Assembly (NCBI RefSeq): GCF_026151205.1
Contig: NC_087074.1
Coordinates: 20,676,765 to 20,740,764, forward strand
Length of the DNA stretch: 64,000 nucleotides
Reading direction: 5' to 3'
Source: Bolinopsis microptera
Taxonomy: Eukaryota > Ctenophora > Tentaculata > Lobata > Bolinopsidae
This document shows, piece by piece, positions 31,235 to 40,762 of this stretch (position 1 is the stretch's first letter; every line of letters begins with the position of its first letter). The position numbers and the translations under genes are program-made. The notes below the pieces were generated by a model. That model worked only from the letters and a program-made list of their open reading frames with translations. It had not been told where the DNA came from and did no database searches.

Positions 31235-34200
31235 CTGAAATACACCACACTTAGTGATAAGATAACGGATAATTTATCGGTTCTTATGAAAGCGCAGTAA
31301 GTTAGCTTATCAAACACATGGGAGCTATGATAGCGTTTTGCGAACAGATAAAAATAATGACGCAAATAAATCTAACACCCACCCAGTTCGTATCTCATAG
31401 CCATGTCAGATAACATAAAGAGAACTGCTTGGTGCTTGAATATCTGCTTGCCCATCGTCTTACGCTCCATCGAGTATTTTGTAGCCTCATCTAGTGCCCT
31501 CCTAGCCAACCCTACCAGAAACAAAAAGTTAGTTCAATGTAAACATATAAACAGTACACCAAAATATCTGTTAAAATGTTGCATATCAATAATTCTAAAG
31601 TAAAAACAGTCCACAAAATATAAGCCACTAACCCAGACTCATAGCACCAACAGTAGGCCTGGTCTTATCGAAGCACTTCATAGCAACCTTAAAGCCACCT
31701 CCCGGCTCCCCTACAACATTGTCAGCTGGGACTACCACCTCGTCAAATGTTACACCTCTGGTGTCTGATGCTCTGAAAGGGAGGCTTGTTTAACTACACC
31801 ACGTGACTACACCATGTGAGTACACCACGTGACTACACCACGTGACTACACCACGTGACTACACCACGTAACTACACCACGTGACTACACCACGTGACTA
31901 CACCACGTGACTACACCACGTGACTACACCACGTGACTACACCACGTGACTACACCACGTGACTACACCACGTGACTACACCACGTGACTACACCACGTG
32001 ACTACACCACGTGACTATACCACGTGACTATACCACGTGACTATACCACGTGAGTATACCACGTGAGTACACCACGTGACTACACCACGTGACTACACCA
32101 CGTGACTACACCACGTAACTACACCACGTGACTACACCACGTGACTACACCACCACGTGACCACACCACGTGACTACACCACGTGACTACACCACGTGAC
32201 TACACCACGTGACTACACCACGTGACTAGACCACGTGACTACACCACGTGACTACACCACGTGACTACACCACGTGACTACACCACGTGACTACACCACG
32301 TGACTACACCACGTGACTAGACCACGTGACTAGACCACGTGACTACACCACGTGACTACACCACGTGACTACACCACGTGACTAGACCACGTGACTACAC
32401 CACGTGACTACACCACGTGACTACACCACGTGACTACACCACGTGACTACACCACGTGACTACACCACGTGGCTACACCACGTGACTGGCACTACCAGCT
32501 CGTCAAATGTTACCCCTCTGTTGTCTGATGCTCTGGGGGGGGGGGTCAACTTGTTTAACTCTCTTCAAAACAACTCATATATATATATTATATTATGCTC
32601 TAGTGAACACATTGCAATTATCTTTAAATCGAGGATAACTGCAAATCAATTTCTTTCAACTATGTTCAATATTACACCACGTGACTACACCACGTGACTA
32701 CACCACGTGACTACACCACGTGACTACACCACGTGACTACACCACGTGACTACACCACGTAACTACACCACGTGACTACACCACGTGACTACACCACGTG
32801 ACTACACCACGTGACTACACCACGTGACTACACCACGTGACTACACCACGTGACTACACCACGTGACTACACCACGTGACTACACCACGTGACTACACCA
32901 CGTGACTACACCACGTGACTACACCACGTGGCTACACCACGTGACTACACCACGTGGCTACACCACGTGACTACACCACGTGACTGGCACTACCAGCTCG
33001 TCAAATGTTACCCCTCTGTTGTCTGATGCTCTGGGGGGGGGGGGGGGTCAACTTGTTTAACTCTCTTCAAAACAACTCATATATATATATTATATTATGC
33101 TCTAGTGAACACATTGCAATTATCTTTAAATCGAGGATAACTGCAAATCAATTTCTTTCAACTATGTTCAATATTACACCACGTGACTACACCACGTGAC
33201 TACACCACGTGACTACACCACGTGACTACACCACGTGACTACACCACGTGACTACACCACGTAACTACACCACGTGACTACACCACGTGACTACACCACG
33301 TGACTACACCACGTGACTACACCACGTGACTACACCACCACGTGACTACACCACGTGACTACACCACGTGACTACACCACGTGACTACACCACGTGACTA
33401 CACCACGTGGCTACACCACGTGACTACACCACGTGGCTACACCACGTGACTACACCACGTGACTGGCACTACCAGCTCGTCAAATGTTACCCCTCTGTTG
33501 TCTGATGCTCTGGGGGGGGGGGGTCAACTTGTTTAACTCTCTTCAAAACAACTCATATATATATATTATATTATGCTCTAGTGAACACATTGCAATTATC
33601 TTTAAATCGAGGATAACTGCAAATCAATTTCTTTCAACTATGTTCAATATTACACCACGTGACTACACCACGTGACTACACCACGTGACTACACCACGTG
33701 ACTACACCACGTGACTACACCACGTGACTACACCACGTGACTACACCACGTGGCTACACCACGTGACTACACCACGTGACTGGCACTACCACCTCGTCAA
33801 ATGTTACCCCTCTGGTGTCTGATGCTCTGGGGGGGGAGGGTCAACTTGTTTAACTCTCTTCAAAACAACTCATATATATTATATTATGCTCTAGTGAACA
33901 CATTGCAATTATCTTTAAATCGAGGATAACTGCAAATCAATTTCTTTCAACTATGTTCAATATTACACCACGTGACTACACCACGTGGCTACACCACGTG
34001 ACTGTACTATGTAACTAACCGTTGTCCCATATTCCATTCCTTCCTCCCGACAGTGACTCCTGGTGAGTCTGCGTCCACAACAAAAGCCGTGAAAGCTTTA
34101 GCAGCCGGGCACTTTGGGTCGGGGTCCGATCGAGTGAAGACAAAGAACCAGTTCGCGTGTCCACAGTTGGTTATCCACATTTTACTTCCGTTTATTACGT

Positions 34201-37200
34201 AATCATCACCAACTGAAGTAAATTGTATGTCAGCGGGGATCTTTTATTCATTATATCCGTTCAATCCTTCCACATTCCACAACAACCAACTGATTGGCTA
34301 TTAGAATTTATTGGGGTAATTTATCAGTAAATCAATGGCATAGTGATTATAACCCAAATCATACTTTTTCTAGAGCTAGTTCTCGTAGAAGCAACATCAG
34401 ACCCTGCAGAAGGCTCGGTCACACCGTACGCTGCAACTAGCAGTTCCTCCGTCATTCTTCCCAGGTACTTCTTCTTCAACTCGTGGCTACCTGCTATTAT
34501 AACTGGCGACTCAGCTAGACTGAAATTTGAGAATGTTACTGGGTCAAATATAGATTATAATAAGATGCATTGTAAATTTCTGGGGCAAAATTTGTAGTGT
34601 TCCCGTTTATTGCGACAAGGAAAAGGCTGTCATCACGATAAGGAATTGTTCTACGTTTCAATGTAACAAGGTCATATTTATGATATAAAAAGATGTTTAT
34701 CAAAATGGCATATCCAGCACATCATGTTACCAACCTGTTTCCACCGAGAGCGGTTGCAATACCAGTACATCCGAACCCGATCTCTTCTTGTACGATACAA
34801 GCTTCCAATAGGGACAAACCTGACGAATTATATTTCTTGTGAAACTAATTGATGAAAGTTTACGTAATGAAAGCCATAGCTCTGCCGTTTTCTGACAAAA
34901 GTGCTTAAGTAACATTTTGGAAATTTCGGGTTTTTTGGTCTAACTTTTGTTTTTGGGTCAAGTTCAACTATCCCTGAGGACCATTGGATACATTCGCCGA
35001 CCCCCCAAAACCCCCTTTTTGGAACCCCCTAAAATGCAAAAAATGGTCATTTTTCTGAGAAAAGTGCTTAAGTAACATTTTGGAAAACGGGTGCCGTTTA
35101 TTTCAAAAATGGTGCCATTTCGGGAACTGAAAACGGTGGCATTGTTTTCTACGTCCAAAACTGGCCTAGTGACGGCAATTTGGTGATCGTGGGTCTTTTG
35201 GCCTGGGAAAAAACAATTTATGTCACTTAAGCACTTTTGTGAAAACGGGCTCGTTTTCTCACAAAAGTGCTTAAGTGCCATTATACGTTTAATTAAATGT
35301 TGATTCTGCCAACTGAAACTATATAATCGGTACTAACAAATCTAAATTTTCACGGCGGATCGATTGGTGATGGTCATAAACTTCAGAAACGCTAGCTTCG
35401 CCGTCAAAATTGCCGATTTGTCAATGCAGAACGTTTCAAAATATACGTCATAATTTGCTTTAAAATTTTTTATTCTCTTATAAGTTGAGACTGGCGGGAT
35501 TATCGACAGGCAAGGGAACATTACCAAAGAGATAGAAGTAATTTGCTTCACTGCTCCTTCTCTGTTGATATGGAGAAAGTTCTTTTACTACCATACATGC
35601 CGGAGTACAAGGAGGCGATTTTAACAAGACGCCTTGTCACATTTAACGAGACCTTCGCGAGGCTGGGGTCAGACGGAGCTCCTTTAGCGATTCTTTGGAA
35701 TGAGTCAATCGCAGGAAGGAAAGATGAGAATGTGTCCTCGACTTGGATAAGGGCAATAAAACATTTTGCCAGTTGGCAAGATTGGTGGTAGCAGGGAGAT
35801 CATATTTTGGGCAGACAATTGTTCTGCTCAAAACAAGTGTTGGACTTTATTTACTGTATTAGATGTTCAATTATCAACAGCCCAGATGTTGACCTGGACA
35901 AGATAACGGTCAAGTATCTAGAGCCAGTGCACACCTTTATGAGTGCAGACTCATTCCACCATAAAGTGGAGTTGTCCATTAAACAATCAGGTCAACATCA
36001 TGATTATAAGGACTTTGTTCAGGCAGTTGAACAGGTGGGTACTGCGATAAGCATGAACTGCACAGACTTTGAATCGTGGCCAAGGTCCTACGGAACAAGC
36101 AACTAAAAAACTAAAGATGTTAAAGTTGTAAGTTTCCAGCGTGGGTCTGTAGAAATGGAATGGAAAACAAATCATGACGAGGTTTCTTTTCATTTCACTC
36201 CATTTCTCAGACAAAAAGACGAGAGAATCATTTCCATAGGTTGCAAAATAGCTTTCGCCCAGGAAGAGCCCCGGGGGATAGCTACTCCCAAAAAAAGACA
36301 TTATACGTAAACTGTGCAGGCTTATGTAGGGTATCCTGGATGAACTTGCCTGATAGTGCAGATATAACAGATCTTAATCGAGTGTTTGACTAAAAATCAT
36401 ATATTTCTTGTATTATTTACCATTTATTTATGTACAGCATTACTTACAATTATGTTACATTTTTATACGCTTGTTTTTCTTTGCCTCGCGTTACGATATC
36501 AATAATTCGCAAATCATTGGTCTTTATGAAGAAAGCCTCATCTGAGTTCTTAATTTAATTTCTAAAAAAAGAAACTTATTTATTATTATCCCGTTCTTTC
36601 ACCAATCAACTCTTCGTTGAAATGCTGGTAGAATTCCGACTATTTTTTAATCCGCTGGGGAGAAGGGAGGGTTTTCGTGTTCTTAAACCACCACCAATCA
36701 ATTTGTCGTAAAATTTTAGGTCAGAATGATCGCAGATAAAGTTCCCACTAATGTGGCTGTACTTAAGCACTTTTCTCAGAAAACGAAATTTTTAAATTTT
36801 CTATTTCAGCGTGTCCCCTATTTACAACCAATGTTTCATCACAACAGTTTTAGGCTAATTTTTCGTTTCACTTTCGATGACCAATGGTTTGAACGGGTCA
36901 TTTTCATCAGAACATGGAGCTTTTGCTGATGTGGCTGTACTTAAGCACTTTTTTCAGAAAACGAAATTTCAAATTTTATATTTCAGCGTGTCCCCTATTT
37001 ACAACCAATGTTTCATCACAACAGTTTTAGGCTAATTTTTCGTTTTACTTTCGATGACCAATGGTTTGAACAGGCCATTTTCATCAGAACATGTAGTATT
37101 TGTCGATGTGACTGTACTTAAGCACTTTTCTAAGAAATTCAAACTATAATTTGTGATTTTGAGGCACTTTCCGAGAAGTTAGGATGATGAAACCTTGTCA

Positions 37201-37871
37201 TAAGTTTCAAAAGTCGACAAAGTACCTTAGAAACATAGTGGGTGCAGTTTAAGTTGGACAGTAGCTAGCCCAGAGCAATTACAGAATTGAAATCTTTAAA
37301 GTCAATTTGCACAAAATGAACCTTGTGTTACTTAAGCACTTTTGTCAGAAAACGGCAGAGCTGGTGTAGCCACATCCCTATTCTCAAAAAAATAAAATCA
37401 TACAAATCTAAAAGTAATTTTTCATTTTACAATCCAAAACTCATATAAAAAGTATATCATGTGAATATATATATATATGTATATTGTATATATTATATAT
37501 AGATATATATATAAATAAATATATAATAATATAATATATATATAGAAAGCTCAGGGCACTGAACTCCAAAGCACTATCACAAACCAACTAACCAAGACAA
37601 TAAACTAACCCAAGCCTCCATAGTCCTCAGATATAGTGGTATTCATGAGGCCTAGATCAAAAGCTTTCTGTAGCACTTCCCAGGGATAATCCCCGGTCTC
37701 GTCATAGTGGGCAGCTGTAGGAACTACCTCGTCCAGAGTGAACTTTCTTGTAGTTTCTAGTATTTCGGTCTGCTGATCATTCAGGTTGAAGGAGATGTTT
37801 CTGGCTGAGGAGCTGACAACAGGGTAGAGTCTTGGGAAGAGTTGACGGGAGATTCTACCTACAAGTGCCAT
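30969..37871 (-). CDS. ACADM: medium-chain acyl-CoA dehydrogenase, 7 exons
   Basis: Mitochondrial matrix flavoenzyme for the first step of beta-oxidation of medium-chain fatty acyl-CoAs; it passes electrons to ETF. Exons on the - strand: 37871-37610, 34819-34735, 34519-34365, 34212-34020, 31772-31633, 31511-31383 and 31234-30969; all junctions fit GT-AG and phases match. They sum to 1,230 bp, giving 409 residues (human ACADM 421). The N-terminus ([17 protein letters not shown]) is a plausible mitochondrial targeting peptide. The flavin-binding MWITN, the ARSDPDPK-like segment (TRSDPDPK), DKTRP, and the catalytic glutamate of the C-terminal IYEGT are all present. It is close to human ACADM throughout, with every gap accounted for. 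It is convergent with the zinc-finger locus and downstream of HTATSF1 on the same strand. Introns 1 and 4 are swollen by a DNA transposon and a minisatellite. Confidence 0.93.
31383..31511 (-). CDS. ACADM: ACADM exon 6
   Basis: 129 bp; encodes [20 protein letters not shown] and [18 protein letters not shown], the C-terminal helical domain that contributes to the tetramer and flavin contacts. Confidence 0.92.
31633..31772 (-). CDS. ACADM: ACADM exon 5
   Basis: 140 bp from acceptor CCTTTCAG to donor CTGG-GTTAG; encodes [31 protein letters not shown] and TVGAMSL. Its first 45 bp plus acceptor are the source of four duplicated copies within intron 4. Confidence 0.92.
31797..34003. repeat. 13-bp minisatellite (CACGTGACTACAC), about 110 units in blocks, ACADM intron 4
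   Basis: Five blocks of a 13-bp unit, each unit carrying the palindrome CACGTG. Blocks are separated by four near-identical segments (starting about 32,487, 32,985, 33,464 and 33,781) made of a copy of the ACADM exon 5 start, a G run and an AT-rich spacer containing TTTAACTCTCTTCAAAAC. Higher-order units are about 498, 479 and 317 bp. Confidence 0.95.
32487..33830 (-). repeat. four duplicated ACADM exon-5 starts with splice acceptors
   Basis: Copies at about 32,487-32,536, 32,985-33,034, 33,464-33,513 and 33,781-33,830. On the - strand each reads a C-run, CAG, then AGCATCAGAC(A)A... and about 45 bp of exon 5, before running into CACGTG repeats. If spliced from exon 4 in place of the real exon 5, all reach a TAG within about 25 codons. 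Confidence 0.88.
34020..34212 (-). CDS. ACADM: ACADM exon 4
   Basis: 193 bp from acceptor TTACTTCAG to donor CAACG-GTTAGT; encodes [34 protein letters not shown] and [14 protein letters not shown]. The donor lies only a few bases from the last CACGTG repeats of intron 4. Confidence 0.92.
34365..34519 (-). CDS. ACADM: ACADM exon 3
   Basis: 155 bp from acceptor ATTTCAG to donor AAAAA-GTATGA; encodes [22 protein letters not shown] and [13 protein letters not shown]. The TEPxAGSD motif binds substrate and flavin in the family. Confidence 0.9.
34735..34819 (-). CDS. ACADM: ACADM exon 2
   Basis: 85 bp from acceptor CGTCAG to donor AACAG-GTTGGT; encodes [17 protein letters not shown] and [10 protein letters not shown], matching the LGTFDACLISEELAYGCTG region of human ACADM residue for residue in length. 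Confidence 0.88.
34878..37362 (+). mobile_element. DNA transposon with 36-bp terminal inverted repeats, in ACADM intron 1
   Basis: Perfect 36-bp inverted ends: AGCTCTGCCGTTTTCTGAC... at 34,878-34,913 and its complement at 37,327-37,362. AGCT at both outer edges could be a 4-bp target duplication. The motif CTTAAGCACTTTT recurs at least eight times in both orientations in the subterminal regions, and a 178-bp segment is duplicated at 36,751-37,105. It contains a decayed transposase-like gene. Confidence 0.8.
35543..36106 (+). pseudogene. decayed transposase-like gene
   Basis: Two overlapping frames carry one protein: [28 protein letters not shown], then in a shifted frame [37 protein letters not shown] and YKDFVQAVE. 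The DNC-x2-QNK block followed about 60-70 residues later by H-x-x-M-x-x-D-x-x-H-x-x-V-E matches a recurrent protein family in animal transposable elements, and the D, D and E positions suggest an RNase H-fold (DDE) nuclease; that assignment is inference. Stops, a frameshift near 35,790 and loss of Gly in the usual GHT show it is dead. Confidence 0.6.
37610..37871 (-). CDS. ACADM: ACADM exon 1
   Basis: Start codon, targeting peptide, and the first N-terminal helix of the dehydrogenase, from [16 protein letters not shown] to SEDYGGLG. Donor TTGG then GTTAGT. Confidence 0.93.
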
Positions 37872-38954
37872 TCTACTTCTGTGAGAATTGGAATATTATT
37901 ATTAGAAAGTGAGGTAGTAAAACTTCAACGTGTTTAAATTTTAACAAGTATAGGGGGGGGTTCAAGCTGAGGCATGAACCTAATTGGTTAATTTCGATCT
38001 CGTGTTAACTAAATATCTCCTCACATCTCTACCAGAATCCACACTTATATTTAAAAAATGATATATTTAAGTCATAAGCAAAGCATAGTCAAAACAATAC
38101 TGCATCAGTTCAGGCTACATGAATAGGTACATGGATTATGGAGGTAAACATATTGAGAATTTAAGTTTACTAACATATTGAGAATTTAAGTTTCTGATAT
38201 GTTATAATATATAAATGTGTTGTGTGGGTCTGTGGAGTAGTAGCGGGAAGGTATCGTATACTTTTTGATTTTTTCTCTTGATTATTTATTAATGATTTTA
38301 TGTAGGGTCGGCACCAATGTTATTATGGTTTTACCACCATGTTTTGGTTCAGCCAAAATAAATTTTACTATATGTTGTTACATAATTTTTCTCACTTCAG
38401 CTGCAGTCTGGTAGTGTTGAGTTTCTATTTTTTCTAGCTCTCTTTTTCCATGTTTTTGCCTCACAGGAGATATTGTGGTCTTTTCTAAATATAATTGTAA
38501 TACATTGATGTAAAGTTTATTTGAATTTTGATATAAAAGATGCCAGATAAATACAGAATTTTCTCAAACTTTACTTTTTAAGTGAAACTTAAATGTTATA
38601 ATGAAACTCATTTGCATTGGTCAAATAACGAAATATTTTCATACAATATCACAATTTAGATAGTTAAAATAGGTCTTATAAAAACAGCGAACATCATTGG
38701 ATGAACTCCAAATAATGAAGACGGAAAATGACTGTCTAATATGGTTATGACATCCCTTAGAAATGTTCACAAAATAGTGCTGACGTGACATGCTATAAAA
38801 TACTCAAAAATCCAGGTACAGAACTGCACCACATAGCCATTATTGTACAATAACCAGAATTTGAAGTTCAAATTTCAGAACAACGATATAGTTTTCCTTG
38901 GCACAGCATGGTCACAACGGTTAAATTGAGAAGAATTTGAATTATACAGGATCA
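37872..38954. other. intergenic region between ACADM and HTATSF1
   Basis: About 1.1 kb. It holds the 5' flank of ACADM and the 3' flank of HTATSF1 (both on the - strand). AT-rich; no promoter motif can be assigned with confidence. Confidence 0.5.
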
Positions 38955-40280
38955 CTATGCTGTAATATTATGATCTTCAGTATTTACTGATAATTGTTCT
39001 GAAGGTTTGTTTGAGGGAGTAGCAGGGGCAGTCTCATCCACTTCCCCATCTCCAATGAACTTGTGCCAGCTGGCTAACCTAACTTCACGGTCTTTAGCCG
39101 TTTCTTCTATCGCATAATCGGTCACACCATCCCACTGGTGAGCTTGTATTTGCTGGCCACCAAACCACCTTTTGTCAAAACCTTTGACTGCATCCTCAGC
39201 AGCTTCGTGAGTATCAAATTTAACTGAGACTACACCATCAGGATGTCGATCAAACAGTAAAACCTTTTTCACTGGTCCAAGCTTCTCACATTCTTGTTTT
39301 ATGTCATCTCGAATTTCAGTGATCATACAAGCATCTTCGAGAAACTCTTTAGGATCGAAACAGTGTTTCATGATAACAATTTTGGCGTGTTTCGGTCGTA
39401 GATCATTACCACCAGCCCTATCCCTCCAATCTAACATATTATCTTGTTTCTTACGCTTTTTCTTATTCTTATTGTTTTTCTTCTTTGGTTTTAATTTAGG
39501 GTTGAATTCACCTTTCAAAACGAAATTCGCCTGTTCAACTTTTACTTTATGAGTTGATCCCGGAAGCTTAGTCCCGTTTAACATTTGAATTGCCAGTGGT
39601 ATTGACTCTTTCCTATAGTAACAGCACTTTGCATCACCTTTAAAGTTTCCTTCGTCGTCGGTATACATTTTGAATCTTTTCTTCTCGGTGTCTGGGTCCT
39701 CCATAACTAAACCATACTTTCCAACTAATGCAAGAAATTCATCAGAGTTCATCGACAGAGGAAGTCCAGACACATAAATCCATGTGTTCTTATCTGCATC
39801 CATTTGAAACCATTCAGGTTCCTTTTTCTGTTTCTTTGGCACAGATTTTTCTTCAACAGTTTTTGAACAGTCACTTTCTTCATTTTGATCAACTTGAACA
39901 GTGTCCTCTTTCTGTTCAGAAATAGGTAAAGATTCCTTGACATCAGTTGACTCCACAGATTTGGTGTCCTTGTCAGGACTTGAGGACTGGTTGTCTTGGG
40001 TCACACCATAACTCATTTGATATGCTGCCAAAAAGTCTTCTGTGATACGTGGAAACCAGGCCCTCTGACTCTCATCCCATTCATAACATGTACCATCATT
40101 GGGATCTGTGTAGTAATGTCCTGCTGCAATTTTTTCTTTTTCTCTGAGTTCAGCCTGTAACTGGTATTCAAGTTCATCTTTAGGAGGAACTATGTCTGGT
40201 CTTGTAGTTGTTTCCCTCACTACAGTTATCTTATCTTCCCCTTCGTCCGATTCATCACTTGAGAGACCTTTCTCAGCCAT
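38955..40280 (-). CDS. HTATSF1: HTATSF1/CUS2-like U2 snRNP splicing factor, intronless CDS
   Basis: 441 residues from ATG at 40,280 (MAEKGLSSDESDEGED). An upstream in-frame extension is possible, but TTTAACCCCAG just before the ATG looks like a 3' splice site ending a 5'UTR intron. Order: acidic N-terminus; Y-x-DPNDGT-x-YEWDE...AWFP segment (about 56-80); RRM1 with WIYVSGLP (about 165-253); Lys-rich linker (about 267-278); UHM-type RRM2 with HAKIVIMKH, LLFDRHPDGVVSVKF and the RWFGG (R-x-F) loop that binds ULM tryptophans (about 298-382); then a short tail. The family acts with SF3B1/U2 snRNP in branch-site recognition. Compared with human HTATSF1 (755) it lacks the long acidic C-terminus and is nearer to CUS2 in plan. 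Confidence 0.92.
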   Translation of the reverse strand: MAEKGLSSDESDEGEDKITVVRETTTRPDIVPPKDELEYQLQAELREKEKIAAGHYYTDPNDGTCYEWDESQRAWFPRITEDFLAAYQMSYGVTQDNQSSSPDKDTKSVESTDVKESLPISEQKEDTVQVDQNEESDCSKTVEEKSVPKKQKKEPEWFQMDADKNTWIYVSGLPLSMNSDEFLALVGKYGLVMEDPDTEKKRFKMYTDDEGNFKGDAKCCYYRKESIPLAIQMLNGTKLPGSTHKVKVEQANFVLKGEFNPKLKPKKKNNKNKKKRKKQDNMLDWRDRAGGNDLRPKHAKIVIMKHCFDPKEFLEDACMITEIRDDIKQECEKLGPVKKVLLFDRHPDGVVSVKFDTHEAAEDAVKGFDKRWFGGQQIQAHQWDGVTDYAIEETAKDREVRLASWHKFIGDGEVDETAPATPSNKPSEQLSVNTEDHNITA

Positions 40281-40760
40281 TTTTCCTGGGGTTAAATAAT
40301 ATATTAATTCTGCAAGAAGTTTATTATTATCAAACAGAATCATAGACAAAAAGAATTAATAAATCTATAACACAGTAAATATTCAAAAAATATATTTTAA
40401 GAATAAATTCCTAACATGAAGATCCATTTCTAAAACTGAAAATAAGTTTGTCCGTGTTGAATCAAACAAATCTCTTGGAGATTTTTATAAAATAGAAACA
40501 ATATACACAGATAAATTCAGTAATGGTACAGGGTGGGCCAAAAGTCAGTGTGAAACGTTGGCCTTTTAATAGCTCAGTCACAGTGGCCAATTGAAATAAT
40601 TCCGTGCTCCAATATCCTTACATGAGGGTTACACATGTTCGTCAAGGAAACCCTGCCTTCTAATCTGTCAGGCAGACCCACCTGACAACCACAACACTAG
40701 ATCAACCAAAATTGTTAACATTTTAACCCCAAAGTTCAGAATGACTGACTTTACTAAGTT
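40281..40760. other. 5' flank of HTATSF1
   Basis: AT-rich; likely 5'UTR, a possible 5'UTR intron and promoter of HTATSF1 on the - strand. No distinct motif assigned. Confidence 0.45.
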
Positions 40761-40762
40761 TG

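Noticed and set aside
32443-33675. Three repeated + strand frames of 63-84 codons in ACADM intron 4
   Set aside because: They are copies of the same duplicated intron segment, antisense to the exon 5 fragments; no protein features.
34343-34597. 84-codon + strand frame and 62-codon - strand frame in ACADM intron/exon area
   Set aside because: They are shadows of ACADM exons 3 and 2, whose correct frames match the enzyme.
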